Shown: piece after piece, positions 14,994-23,592 of the stretch
Layout: the number at the start of each line of letters is the position of its first letter
Position numbering within the stretch: the first letter of the stretch is position 1
NCBI GenBank assembly: GCA_017307755.1
Contig: JAFKGQ010000006.1
Span: 372,001-436,000 of the forward strand
Source of the DNA: Chitinophagaceae bacterium
GTDB lineage: Bacteria > Bacteroidota > Bacteroidia > Chitinophagales > Chitinophagaceae
Reading direction: 5' to 3'
DNA length: 64,000 bases
Notes under the pieces: generated by a model
The model's input: the letters and a program-made list of their open reading frames with translations, nothing else
The model's database searches: none
Told to the model about the DNA's origin: nothing
Program-made: the position numbers and the translations under genes

Positions 14994-15572
14994 ATGAACG
15001 CTAAAGCTGCTGGATTGGAACTAACAGAACCGATACTACATGATGAGCTGGTAGAAAGGTGCAAACGCGGGGACTCCCGGGGTTTCGCGGAGCTGTACAA
15101 TAAATACTGCAAAGCCATGTACAACACCAGCCTGCGTATCGTGGGTCACACAGGGGACGCTGAAGACGTCCTGCAGGAAGCGTTTACTGATGCATTCAGA
15201 TCTTTGGAAGATTTTCATTATAAGTCCACTTTTGGGGCCTGGTTAAAAAAGATTGTTATCAATAAGTCCATCAATCAGTTACGTAAAAGGAAAATGGACC
15301 TCATCGACATCGAGAAGACAAGCGTAGGCCACCTTCCCGAAGAAGATACCCTGGATGAAAAAGACATCCAGATGAAAGTGGAAGATATAAAAAAGGCAGT
15401 CCGGCTGCTGCCCAACGGTTATCGTACCGTACTTTCCCTCTACCTGTTCGAAGGCTACGACCAGGAAGAGATAGCCGAAATCCTGGGGGTGACCCACGCC
15501 ACCGTCAGGACCCAGTATATGAGAGCCAAACAGAAATTATTAGCGTACATAAAACAAGGAGCATTATCATGA
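14994..15572 (+). CDS. ECF sigma factor (RpoE-like)
   Basis: A 192-residue extracytoplasmic-function sigma factor. Region 2 covers about residues 20-90, with the typical GDAEDVLQEAFTDAFRSL; region 4 covers about 130-185, with PNGYRTVLSLYLFEGYDQEEIAEILG and a helix-turn-helix. It redirects RNA polymerase to stress or envelope promoters. It overlaps the next gene, a membrane anti-sigma candidate, by the ATGA overlap at 15569-15572, and a DUF4097 protein follows. This sigma/anti-sigma/DUF4097 order is a common Bacteroidota stress cassette. The leader contains alternative hairpins. Confidence 0.92.
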   Translation: MNAKAAGLELTEPILHDELVERCKRGDSRGFAELYNKYCKAMYNTSLRIVGHTGDAEDVLQEAFTDAFRSLEDFHYKSTFGAWLKKIVINKSINQLRKRKMDLIDIEKTSVGHLPEEDTLDEKDIQMKVEDIKKAVRLLPNGYRTVLSLYLFEGYDQEEIAEILGVTHATVRTQYMRAKQKLLAYIKQGALS

Positions 15573-16294
15573 GTCAGCGGTTAGAACAATTCGTCAGCGA
15601 CCATCGTGAAGAGTTCGATGATGAAGTGCCAGGGAAAAAGGTCTGGGAGAACATCCGGCTGGAGATGGCGCCTTCTGTACCACAAAAGGAAAAAAAGACG
15701 ATCGTCGTCCGCCTCACCAGGACCTCTCTCAGCGTGGCGGCAGCCATCCTGCTGGTCATAGTAGCCGGCGTCTGGTACCTCAGCAGCCGCCCCGCAAAAG
15801 GAACACAGGGGCAAACGGAGATCGTTCAAACCACCCCTGAAACAAAACAACAGCCGGCCACAACGGGCGACAGCACGCCTTCCGTAACCGCCCCGCGCGT
15901 CACCCCGGAAAAAGATCAGCTGGCCGCAACGCCAACGCCAAAGGACAACAAGGAACCCGGTACCGCACAGCACACCGATGAGGAATCCCTCGTCAGAGAA
16001 GAAATGGTCCATTACGCCCGGCTGGTGGAGATCAAACAACAGGAAATAAAGGCTATCCAAAAGGACGAACCCTTGCTATACAAGCAATTCGCTACAGATA
16101 TCAACAACCTGGACAGCGTTTTTCATAACTTGCAACAACAGCTACCTAAAAATCCCAATAAAGAACAATTGTTAGAGGCGATGAAACAGAATCTTCAGCT
16201 GCAGATGGGACTACTGAATCATCAGCTAGACATTATCAAACAAATCAATCATTCTAAAAAAACAGCATATGAAAAAGCATATAAAACTGCTTAG
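15569..16294 (+). CDS. Single-span membrane protein, candidate anti-sigma factor
   Basis: A 241-residue protein with a short cytosolic part (residues 1-50, containing VSDHREEFDDEVPGKKVWENI, typical of the start of Bacteroidota anti-sigma-like proteins), one membrane helix (about 53-71), a Thr/Pro-rich linker (75-135) and a helical, coiled-coil-like periplasmic end (137-230). No zinc-binding HxxxCxxC motif is present, so it is not a ZAS-type anti-sigma. Role is inferred from its ATGA overlap with the sigma gene. It overlaps the next gene by 26 bp. Confidence 0.7.
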   Translation: MSQRLEQFVSDHREEFDDEVPGKKVWENIRLEMAPSVPQKEKKTIVVRLTRTSLSVAAAILLVIVAGVWYLSSRPAKGTQGQTEIVQTTPETKQQPATTGDSTPSVTAPRVTPEKDQLAATPTPKDNKEPGTAQHTDEESLVREEMVHYARLVEIKQQEIKAIQKDEPLLYKQFATDINNLDSVFHNLQQQLPKNPNKEQLLEAMKQNLQLQMGLLNHQLDIIKQINHSKKTAYEKAYKTA

Positions 16295-17303
16295 TTCTAT
16301 ATCCCTTTTTCTTGCCCTATCTCAACCGTTATTTACATTAGCCGCGGGTGGTGAGGAAGACGTAAGGAAGAAGCGGACGATCAATAAGACCTACAACGTC
16401 GGCCCTGATGATAAATTAGAGATAGAGAACCAATTTGGCAACGTACGGGTCACTACCTGGGATCAAAAACAGATCGCGGTAGATATAGAGATCGGTGTGC
16501 GCGCCTCCTCGGAAGACAGGGCAAAGGAGATCATGGACGAGCTGGATGTAAAAGAAGTACAGAGCGGCCATATCATTTCCTTCAAAACCAAAGTAGGCGA
16601 GATCCACAATAATGACGGCAGACGCCGTACAAAGGGAGAAGAAGATGACAGGTCATTCTACATCGACTATGTCGTCCGCATGCCGGCGGGCAATCGGCTG
16701 ATGGTGGAGAACAGCTTTGGCAATATAGAGGTAGGCGATTTCAAAGGGCTCGCCACCCTCACCAGCAAATTCGGCAGTCTGAGCACAGGACAGCTGGACA
16801 ATGTGGACGTCGTCGACGTGGAATTTGGGAAGGCCTACATCGCCGGAGTCGCCAATGGAAAAGTGATCTTCAAATATTGTAAGGAATCCAGGATCGGCAA
16901 GGTCAACGGCAATGTCAGGATCAGCAGCGAATTCTCTCACAACGTACAATTCATCGTGGCCGACAATATCCAGGACCTGGCCGTCAACGAATCCTACTCC
17001 ACAGTAAGGATGGTCGTCACAAAAAGCCTCTCCGCCCAATTCGACGTCCACACCAGCTTTGGCAGCTTCCATAATGACAGCGAGTTCAATATAAGGGAAA
17101 AAAGAGAGGACCCCGACTCCGGCCCCCACTTCGATAAGGATTACAGCGGACAGGCCGGGGATGGCAAAGCTAGGATAAAGATCAAGAGCAGCTTTGGCAC
17201 AGTCCGGCTCAGCTATTCAGGCTCAACGCCCGGTGACAAGGACAAAAAAGGAAAGGAGGACAAAGAGAGCAAAGAAGACAAGGACGACGAGAAAACCACC
17301 TGA
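16269..17303 (+). CDS. Exported DUF4097-like beta-repeat protein
   Basis: A 344-residue exported protein. A signal peptide covers residues 1-26. The body is repeated short strands of the type LEIENQFGNVRVTTWD, LMVENSFGNIEVGDF, SSFGTVRLSYSG, which is the beta-helix-like pattern of DUF4097/adhesin-like proteins. The C-terminal 30 residues are almost all Lys, Asp and Glu. It overlaps the candidate anti-sigma gene by 26 bp and ends 40 bp before kynU. The molecular role of this family is not known; its place behind sigma and anti-sigma genes suggests a target or modulator of the same envelope response. Confidence 0.75.
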   Translation: MKKHIKLLSSISLFLALSQPLFTLAAGGEEDVRKKRTINKTYNVGPDDKLEIENQFGNVRVTTWDQKQIAVDIEIGVRASSEDRAKEIMDELDVKEVQSGHIISFKTKVGEIHNNDGRRRTKGEEDDRSFYIDYVVRMPAGNRLMVENSFGNIEVGDFKGLATLTSKFGSLSTGQLDNVDVVDVEFGKAYIAGVANGKVIFKYCKESRIGKVNGNVRISSEFSHNVQFIVADNIQDLAVNESYSTVRMVVTKSLSAQFDVHTSFGSFHNDSEFNIREKREDPDSGPHFDKDYSGQAGDGKARIKIKSSFGTVRLSYSGSTPGDKDKKGKEDKESKEDKDDEKTT

Positions 17304-17343
17304 GCACCTGGTTGATTATCTTATCTTGCATGAAAGTCATAAC

Positions 17344-18618
17344 ATGCAGGGTACATTCGATACGACACTGGAATTCGCACAACGAAAAGACCGGGAGGAC
17401 GAACTGGAAAAGTTCCGCTCCCGGTTTTATTTTCCTCGTAAACCAGCCGCCCCTTCCGAAGACGCCATCTATTTCTGCGGGAATTCCCTGGGCCTGCAGC
17501 CAAAAGACGTAGAATCAGCCATCCGCCAGGAGCTCAAAGACTGGCAGGATCTGGGTGTCGGCGGCTATATGCAGGCCCAAAACCCATGGCTCACCTACCA
17601 GGAACCCTTTAGAAAACCCCTCTCCCGGCTCACCGGGGCATTGGAAGAAGAACTCACCGTCATGAATGCCCTCACCGTCAACCTTCACCTGCTCCTCCTC
17701 TCCTTTTATCATCCCGATACAGCCCGTTATAAGATCATCATGGAGGCCGGCGCCTTTCCTTCCGACCAATACGCGGTGGAAAGTCAGGTGAAATGGCACG
17801 GTTTTTCTCCGGAGGACGCTATCATAGAGGTCAGCCCCCGGGAAGGAGAAAAACTCCTTAGGGAAGAAGATATCCTCTCCGCCATCGACAAGCACCGCGA
17901 TAACCTCGCCCTCGTGCTGTTCGGAGGTATCAATTATTACACAGGCCAGCTTTTCGACATCGCAGCCATCACCACAGCCGCGCATAAGGCAGGGGCCTTC
18001 GCCGGGTTCGATCTCGCACATGTGGTAGGGAACGTTCCCTTACAATTACACGACTCTGATGTGGACTTTGCCGTATGGTGCTCCTACAAATATCTCAATG
18101 GGGGACCCGGCGCCGTCGGCGGCGCCTATGTGCATGAACGCTATGCCCATAACAGGGACCATATCCGGCTGGGCGGATGGTGGGGAAATGAAGAGGCTAC
18201 CCGCTTCAAAATGGAAAAAGGCTTTATCCCAAAACCTACAGCCAGCGGATGGAACCTGAGCACAAACCAGGTCTTTAATATGACCGCATTAAAAGCTTCC
18301 CTTCGCCTTTTTGACGAAGCAGGCATGGAAAGGCTAAGGGCCAAGAGCATGGAGCTTACAAACTATCTCTCCTTTTTGTTACAACAGCTGCCCAACCTCC
18401 GCTTTGACATCATCACTCCCATCGATCCTGCAAAAAGAGGGGCGCAGCTTTCCCTCTATTTCAAAGAACAGGGAAAGGCCATCCATCAAAAAATGATCGA
18501 GGCCGGTATCATCGTGGATTACCGTGAACCCGGGGTCATAAGGGTAGCCCCGGCCCCCCTGTATAATTCATTTGAGGATGTCCACAGGTTTTATCATATA
18601 TTAGCCCTTTTTCAATAG
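17344..18618 (+). CDS. kynU: Kynureninase
   Basis: A 424-residue PLP enzyme that cleaves kynurenine or 3-hydroxykynurenine to (hydroxy)anthranilate and alanine. The start at 17344 (MQGTFDTTLEF) is preferred; a longer frame from 17194 overlaps the DUF4097 gene with a basic, non-homologous stretch. Marks: FCGNSLGLQPK (45-55), MNALTVNLHLL (107-117), D223 and H226 in GFDLAHVVGN, and the Schiff-base K249 in WCSYKYLNGGPG. A carboxylate symporter gene begins 5 bp after it, forming a likely two-gene unit. Other kyn genes are not in the window. Confidence 0.95.
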   Translation: MQGTFDTTLEFAQRKDREDELEKFRSRFYFPRKPAAPSEDAIYFCGNSLGLQPKDVESAIRQELKDWQDLGVGGYMQAQNPWLTYQEPFRKPLSRLTGALEEELTVMNALTVNLHLLLLSFYHPDTARYKIIMEAGAFPSDQYAVESQVKWHGFSPEDAIIEVSPREGEKLLREEDILSAIDKHRDNLALVLFGGINYYTGQLFDIAAITTAAHKAGAFAGFDLAHVVGNVPLQLHDSDVDFAVWCSYKYLNGGPGAVGGAYVHERYAHNRDHIRLGGWWGNEEATRFKMEKGFIPKPTASGWNLSTNQVFNMTALKASLRLFDEAGMERLRAKSMELTNYLSFLLQQLPNLRFDIITPIDPAKRGAQLSLYFKEQGKAIHQKMIEAGIIVDYREPGVIRVAPAPLYNSFEDVHRFYHILALFQ

Positions 18619-18623
18619 GACGC

Positions 18624-19883
18624 ATGATTACACGGACCTTGCCAAAACCTCCCCGGCTTAATTTCGCCGCTCATCTTACGCTGCTGGTGATCATCGCCCT
18701 GATAGGGGCCGTACTGTTGGGGTACTTCTATCCCGCCACAGCCGTAAAGACCAAATGGATGGGAGACTGGTTCATCGCCGTTATAAAGGTCTTCATCCCC
18801 TTCGTTATCTTCTTTACCATCGTCCCCGGCATCAGCGGCATGAGCAACCTGAAGAAAGTAGGACGTATAGGGATAAAATCCCTCATCTATTTTGAAGTGA
18901 TCACCACCATTTCTCTTGCCATCGGCATCCTGCTGGCGATCCTTATTAAGCCGGGTAAAATAAACAAGACCGGGCTGCCCATCCAGGACGCCTCGAAATA
19001 TACCCAAAAAGGGGCGGCACATATCAATTGGGTAGAGTTCTTTCTGAACAATCTCACCCTGCAGATCCTGGTGCTGGCCATTATTGTGGGAATTGCCGTA
19101 AGCCTCAGCCGTCATAGAGAGAAGGTCCTCGCTTTTATGGACCCTGTCACACAATGGGTCTTCTGGCTCTTAAAGATCGTGATGCTCCTGGCGCCCCTGG
19201 GGGCATTCGGCGGTATGGCCTCCACCATTGGTAAATATGGGATAAGGACACTGATCCCTCTGGGTAAATTAATGATCACTATGTACAGCACAATGGCGGT
19301 ATTTATCATCGTAGTGCTGGGATTGATCCTCCGCTATTTCAAGCTCAATGTCTTTACCTATCTGAAAAATATAAAGGAAGAGATCCTCATCGTACTCGGC
19401 ACCTCCTCCTCGGAAGCCGCCCTGCCTTCGCTGATGAACAAGCTGGAAAAGATGGGATGCAGCAAGTCCGTGGTAGGACTCGTCGTCCCCACCGGTTATT
19501 CCTTCAACCTGGATGGTACTTCCATCTATCTTTCCATGGCCGCCATCTTTCTGGCGCAATTATACAATGTACAGCTGACGACTGGCGAAATGCTGACCAT
19601 CCTGGGCATACTCATGGTTACTTCAAAAGGCGCGGCAGGCGTCACTGGCAGCGGTTTCACCGTACTGGCTTCCACCCTTACCGCCATTCAAAAAATTCCC
19701 GTGGAAGGACTGGCCGTACTGCTGGCCGTGGATAAATTTATGAGCGAAGCAAGGGCCATCACCAACATCATCGGAAATGGCGTCGCCACACTGGTGATCT
19801 CCAGGTCCGAGAATGAGTATCATCCCAATACCTCATCCCCACTTGCCGATAAGCCCGCACATACATTAGAAATACAGAGATAA
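18624..19883 (+). CDS. Dicarboxylate/amino acid:cation symporter (GltP/DctA family)
   Basis: A 419-residue inner-membrane symporter of the DAACS family, driving uptake of C4-dicarboxylates or acidic/neutral amino acids with protons or sodium. The serine-rich hairpin is GTSSSEAALPSLM, the substrate motif is VPTGYSFNLDGTSIYL, and the HP2 region has SKGAAGVTGSGFTVLA; DKFMSEARAITNIIGN follows. Starting 5 bp after kynU, it may carry kynurenine-pathway intermediates, alanine or aspartate-like substrates (inference only). It overlaps a convergent small lipoprotein gene by 18 bp at the 3' end. Confidence 0.9.
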   Translation: MITRTLPKPPRLNFAAHLTLLVIIALIGAVLLGYFYPATAVKTKWMGDWFIAVIKVFIPFVIFFTIVPGISGMSNLKKVGRIGIKSLIYFEVITTISLAIGILLAILIKPGKINKTGLPIQDASKYTQKGAAHINWVEFFLNNLTLQILVLAIIVGIAVSLSRHREKVLAFMDPVTQWVFWLLKIVMLLAPLGAFGGMASTIGKYGIRTLIPLGKLMITMYSTMAVFIIVVLGLILRYFKLNVFTYLKNIKEEILIVLGTSSSEAALPSLMNKLEKMGCSKSVVGLVVPTGYSFNLDGTSIYLSMAAIFLAQLYNVQLTTGEMLTILGILMVTSKGAAGVTGSGFTVLASTLTAIQKIPVEGLAVLLAVDKFMSEARAITNIIGNGVATLVISRSENEYHPNTSSPLADKPAHTLEIQR

Positions 19884-20180
19884 CGTAGAGCCGCTGATAG
19901 AATAAGTGATCAGACTCTCCAGGTTAAAGATCAGACTGCTGCCGTTCAATACAGTGATAGTCCCATCATCATTCAAGCGTTCATTAGTTCCCATGCTTCG
20001 TATATTGCCGCTGGCATAATCATAGACATATACTTGCGAAATAGTTTGATTACCCAGGTCAGTCTTGAGCCTCGCCGCCATCAGCTCCCCCTGGGTCGGA
20101 CTGATCTGCTCTTTTTTACAGGAAGAAAATAAAACGAAAGAAAATACAAAAAGAATAAAGATTTTGAGGAAACGTATCAT
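19866..20180 (-). CDS. Small lipoprotein of unknown function
   Basis: A 104-residue lipoprotein with lipobox LFSSC (C21) and a mature part of about 84 residues. No domain is recognised; the end is beta-prone (ITVLNGSSLIFNLESLITYSISGSTLSLYF, described only as alternating hydrophobic). The start at 20180 (MIRFLK) is chosen because a -7-like CAAAATA sits at 20196-20202, overlapping an upstream ATG at 20198. It overlaps the symporter 3' end by 18 bp in the opposite direction and lies 62 bp downstream of pyrF. Confidence 0.6.
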   Translation of the reverse strand: MIRFLKIFILFVFSFVLFSSCKKEQISPTQGELMAARLKTDLGNQTISQVYVYDYASGNIRSMGTNERLNDDGTITVLNGSSLIFNLESLITYSISGSTLSLYF

Positions 20181-20195
20181 AAGTAGGTTTTGCGA

Positions 20196-20202
20196 CAAAA
20201 TA
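20196..20202 (-). promoter_or_regulatory. -7-like box of the small lipoprotein gene
   Basis: On the minus strand TATTTTG, one base shorter than TAnnTTTG. It lies about 16 bp before the ATG at 20180 and argues against the ATG at 20198. Confidence 0.3.
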
Positions 20203-20259
20203 CGCAGCCCCCTTCATCTGATAAATACCTGCAGGCTTTTTAACCACCTTTTAACCGAA

Positions 20260-21063
20260 TCATTTCAGATACCCGCTCATCTCATCCGCATACGCTCTCG
20301 CCCTCGCACCTGCCGCCTCCGCAAAATCTTCTCCTTTGGAAGAAAAAATGATATCCCGGCCTACATTCACCAGCAACCCTACCTCTTTATTCATGGCCTT
20401 GATAGAGATCTCCCGCAGGCTGCCTCCTTGTGTCCCTACACCCGGCACCAGATAAAAATAATCCGGTGTCAATTTGCGGATATTTTCAAACCATTCCGGC
20501 TGCGTAGCCCCCACCACAAACATCAGATTCTCCGGGCTCGCCCATCCCCTGGCCGTCCGCAGCACTTTTTCATATAACAACCCTTCCCCCGCCGGCTGCA
20601 GTTCAAAATCCGCCGCACCCGTATTGGAGGTCAACCCAAGCAATATGGTCCATTTATCCTTATACTCCAGGAAAGGCAGGACACTGTCAGATCCCATATA
20701 CGGCGCCACCGTAATAGCATCAAATGCCATCGTCTCGAAAAAGGCCTTCGCATATTGTGAGGAAGTATTGCCGATATCCCCTCTCTTGGCATCGGCGATC
20801 TTGAAATGATCCCGAGAAATATAATTCGTCGTCCGCTCCATCGCTTCCCAACCCTTCACCCCTCCCGCCTCATAAAAGGCGGTATTGATCTTGTACGCCA
20901 CGCAATAATCCCTGGTGGCATCAATGATCCGGCGGTTGAACTCAAATACAGGATCCGAAAAGGAAAGAAGATGGGGAGGGATCTTGGTGACGTCAGTGTC
21001 GAGCCCGACACAGAGATAGGATTTTTTTTTACGTATCTGTTCCGTTAATTCCTGGCGTGTCAT
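20260..21063 (-). CDS. pyrF: Orotidine 5'-phosphate decarboxylase (type 2)
   Basis: A 267-residue enzyme for the last step of UMP synthesis, decarboxylating OMP. The catalytic DAKRGD (91-96) is intact, preceded by CVGLDTD (18-24) and YKINTAFYE. VVGATQPEWF and PGVGTQGG form the phosphate-binding end. The length and NTSSQYAKAFF section are those of the PyrF type 2 group common in Bacteroidota. It overlaps the paiB-like gene by 4 bp and is the third gene of the set mrp-paiB-pyrF. Confidence 0.95.
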   Translation of the reverse strand: MTRQELTEQIRKKKSYLCVGLDTDVTKIPPHLLSFSDPVFEFNRRIIDATRDYCVAYKINTAFYEAGGVKGWEAMERTTNYISRDHFKIADAKRGDIGNTSSQYAKAFFETMAFDAITVAPYMGSDSVLPFLEYKDKWTILLGLTSNTGAADFELQPAGEGLLYEKVLRTARGWASPENLMFVVGATQPEWFENIRKLTPDYFYLVPGVGTQGGSLREISIKAMNKEVGLLVNVGRDIIFSSKGEDFAEAAGARARAYADEMSGYLK

Positions 21064-21683
21064 TGCCCAAAATTAGTTTTTTTCTTCATTTCTTCCGCCA
21101 CGCCTTTTGTAACATCATCCCCCTTCTCTAATTCACCCACCACATTGTGATAACTTGTTTCATCCCGGTTCTGGCTCAGCTTATAAGCAGCCTGCATCTC
21201 ATCGATGGATATCTTAAACCCTACGATGCCCCGGAAATTCTCATGATAGACCTTCTCCGGTATCTCCTCCACCTTCACCGGCTGTGGCATGGGATGTTCG
21301 TAATAATCCACCAACCTCCGCAATGCCCCATGTAATTCATCGCCTTCCACGATCTTCACGGTCCCGTATACATGCACGGCAATATAGTTCCACGTAGGGA
21401 CATTCATCTGCGTATACCATCGGGGAGAAATATAGGCATGCGGCCCATGGAAGATCACCATCACCTTCGCTCCATCCGTCAGGGCATACTTCTGCTCGTT
21501 GCCTCTGGAAATATGTCCCATGAGCACATCGCGGCCATCGGCATCTTTTTCCAGCAATAAAGGGATATGCGTACCGGCAGGGGTCCCGTCTTTTACACTC
21601 ACCAGGATCCCAAAGGAATTTTCCCGTATAAAATCATGGATCTTTTCCTTGTCTTTTTCTTCGTATCGTCTGGGTATATACAT
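21060..21683 (-). CDS. PaiB-type FMN-binding protein
   Basis: A 207-residue protein of the PaiB family (split-barrel flavin-binding fold). PaiB was described as a negative transcriptional regulator in Bacillus, but many members probably act as FMN-binding enzymes. Marks: MYIPRRYEEKD at the start, GTHIPLLLE, LMGHISRGNEQ, VIFHGPHAYISPRWY, VPTWNYIAVHVYG, and the C-terminal region with VGFKISIDEMQAAYKLSQNR. Its ATG directly abuts the mrp stop codon, and it overlaps pyrF by 4 bp, so the three genes are co-transcribed and probably coupled. Confidence 0.88.
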   Translation of the reverse strand: MYIPRRYEEKDKEKIHDFIRENSFGILVSVKDGTPAGTHIPLLLEKDADGRDVLMGHISRGNEQKYALTDGAKVMVIFHGPHAYISPRWYTQMNVPTWNYIAVHVYGTVKIVEGDELHGALRRLVDYYEHPMPQPVKVEEIPEKVYHENFRGIVGFKISIDEMQAAYKLSQNRDETSYHNVVGELEKGDDVTKGVAEEMKKKTNFGQ

Positions 21684-22790
21684 CTAAGCCACCACTTCCG
21701 CCACCCGCTCAGCCCGCATATTTGCATTCAGCATAGCGATACTGCGCGCCGCATTACCGGCAAAGTCGGAAAAAGCCTTTTTTGTCACCGCGTCATCGCT
21801 CATCATGATAGGCACGCCTGTATCACCGCCTTCACGAATACTTTGTACCAGTGGTATCTGCCCCAAAAAAGGGATATCGTATTCTTCAGCCAGCTTTCTC
21901 CCTCCTTCCTTGCCAAAAATATAATATTTGTTCTCGGGCAATTCCGCCGGGGTGAAATAACTCATATTCTCCACCAGCCCGATGATGGGGATCTTTAATT
22001 GCGCCTGACCAAACATCGCGATCCCTTTCTTGGCATCCGCCAGCGCCACATCCTGGGGAGTCGTGACGACGATCACACCCGTCACCGGCGCCGTCTGTAA
22101 TAACGTCAGATGAATATCCCCCGTGCCGGGAGGCATATCGATCACCAGGTAATCCAGTTGGTCCCAGGCTACATCCGTTATAAATTGACGGATAGCGCTG
22201 CTGGCCATCGGCCCGCGCCATACCACCGCATTCTTTTCATCCACCAGCAACCCGATGCTCATCAGCTTGATGCCATATTTTTCCAACGGCACGATCAGCC
22301 CTTTTCCCCCTTCTCCCCCACTGGTCATCATAGGCCGCTCGCCCCTTACGCCAAACATGATGGGAACGCTGGGGCCATAAATATCCGCATCCATCAACCC
22401 CACTGAAGCGCCCCCCCTGGCCAGAGCCAGCGCAAAATTGGCGGCAACGGTACTTTTCCCTACTCCACCCTTGCCGCTGACAACGGCTATGACATTCTTC
22501 ACCTTGGGCAACAACGATTGGGGTTGTATATCTTTCCGGTTGGTGCTGGTATTGGCAGTAAACTTTACGTTCACAGTGGCATCCTTGTTCACCAGCAGCC
22601 TGACGGCATTTATGCAGGCATTTTTTATGTGATCCTTCATAGGACAGGCAGGCGTAGTAAGCACCACCGTAAAAGAAACATAATTCCCGTCAATTTCCAG
22701 GTCTTTCACCATGTTCAACGTAACAATGTCCTTCCCCAGATCAGGTTCCTGTACGTTGCTTAAAGCCGCTAAAACTTTTTCCTGGGTCAT
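21684..22790 (-). CDS. Mrp/ApbC-type P-loop Fe-S carrier lacking the CxxC motif
   Basis: A 368-residue protein with an N-terminal MIP18/DUF59 domain (residues 1-80, with C49 in TTPACPMKDHI) and an Mrp/NBP35 ATPase domain with the deviant Walker A GKGGVGKS (106-113). Mrp proteins carry Fe-S clusters to targets. The usual CxxC that bridges the cluster in the dimer is replaced: the segment reads NMSYFTPAELPENKYYIFG. The start at 22790 is chosen because a -7 box (22824-22831) overlaps the ATG at 22826. First gene of the mrp-paiB-pyrF set. Confidence 0.9.
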   Translation of the reverse strand: MTQEKVLAALSNVQEPDLGKDIVTLNMVKDLEIDGNYVSFTVVLTTPACPMKDHIKNACINAVRLLVNKDATVNVKFTANTSTNRKDIQPQSLLPKVKNVIAVVSGKGGVGKSTVAANFALALARGGASVGLMDADIYGPSVPIMFGVRGERPMMTSGGEGGKGLIVPLEKYGIKLMSIGLLVDEKNAVVWRGPMASSAIRQFITDVAWDQLDYLVIDMPPGTGDIHLTLLQTAPVTGVIVVTTPQDVALADAKKGIAMFGQAQLKIPIIGLVENMSYFTPAELPENKYYIFGKEGGRKLAEEYDIPFLGQIPLVQSIREGGDTGVPIMMSDDAVTKKAFSDFAGNAARSIAMLNANMRAERVAEVVA

Positions 22791-22823
22791 GCGCAAGATT
22801 TTGTTAAAAACTTTATTTTGAGA

Positions 22824-22831
22824 CAAAATTA
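22824..22831 (-). promoter_or_regulatory. -7 box of the mrp-paiB-pyrF operon
   Basis: On the minus strand TAATTTTG, a full match, 33 bp before the ATG at 22790. It overlaps the alternative ATG at 22826 and so decides the start. Confidence 0.5.
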
Positions 22832-22848
22832 ACCAATGACCCCCTTAC

Positions 22849-22883
22849 TTTGTTTACTATTTAAGGTTTAAACTATAATTTTG
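22849..22883 (+). promoter_or_regulatory. Promoter of the gene at 22940
   Basis: TTTG (22849-22852) and TAATTTTG (22876-22883) with 23 bp between them; the ATG is 56 bp downstream. Divergent from the mrp promoter. Confidence 0.5.
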
Positions 22884-22939
22884 AAGGCCTTGCCGCGGAA
22901 TTGCCGGATCCGGTCTGCGTGACGCAAAAAGTTCGCTGA

Positions 22940-23575
22940 ATGAAAAAATTTTTACTATACATTTTGATCTTTTCCGCACCTTTTGCAGTGCATGCCCAGT
23001 TTGATAAACTCAAAGACTCCGTGGTCGAATTATACGGGGTCGTCATGACCGCCGACAGCCTGAAAGGTATCCCCGCCGTAAGCATCGTCGTAAAAGGACA
23101 CAATCACGGCACCTATACCAACGACCAGGGCGTATTTTCCATCGTAGTGATCAAAGGCGACCAGGTGGAATTCTCCAGCATAGGCTATAAGCCCGTCCTT
23201 GTCAATATCCCCGATACATTCCATGGTAATCAATATAGTATCATACAATTGATGGTACAGGACGCCCAATACCTGCCCGCTACCATCATCAAGCCCAGAC
23301 CCACACGGGAACAATTCGAACGGGACTTTGTCAATACCCCCGTCCCGGATGACGGTATAGAGATAGCCCGGAAGAACACAGATGCCGCCAAACGAAGGAT
23401 ACTCGCCAGGAGCCTGCCGGCCAGCGCCGGCGAAGCCGCCAGCCGCTATTTGTCACAACAGGCCACCCGTTACTATTACCAGGGGCAGGCGCCGCCTCAG
23501 AATATCTTCAACCCTGTCGCCTGGGCCGATTTTATACAGGCCTGGAAACGAGGGGATTTTAGAAATAATAACTAA
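22940..23575 (+). CDS. Exported protein with a CarboxypepD_reg-like domain
   Basis: A 211-residue exported protein. A signal peptide covers residues 1-19 (VHAQ). Residues 30-110 form a carboxypeptidase-regulatory-like beta-sandwich (LYGVVMTADSLKGIPAVSIVVKG, TNDQGVFSIVV, VEFSSIGYKPV). The rest is helical and ends with a proline/asparagine-rich segment. This kind of stand-alone protein is common in Bacteroidota and its role is unknown; the domain elsewhere fronts TonB receptors. Seventeen bp separate it from the dehydrogenase gene, so they share a transcript. Confidence 0.75.
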   Translation: MKKFLLYILIFSAPFAVHAQFDKLKDSVVELYGVVMTADSLKGIPAVSIVVKGHNHGTYTNDQGVFSIVVIKGDQVEFSSIGYKPVLVNIPDTFHGNQYSIIQLMVQDAQYLPATIIKPRPTREQFERDFVNTPVPDDGIEIARKNTDAAKRRILARSLPASAGEAASRYLSQQATRYYYQGQAPPQNIFNPVAWADFIQAWKRGDFRNNN

Positions 23576-23592
23576 CTGATCCAGCTTAACAT

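Noticed and set aside
17194..17343. 50-codon extension of kynureninase
   Set aside because: It lies inside the DUF4097-like gene and is Lys/Arg-rich, unlike any kynureninase N-terminus.
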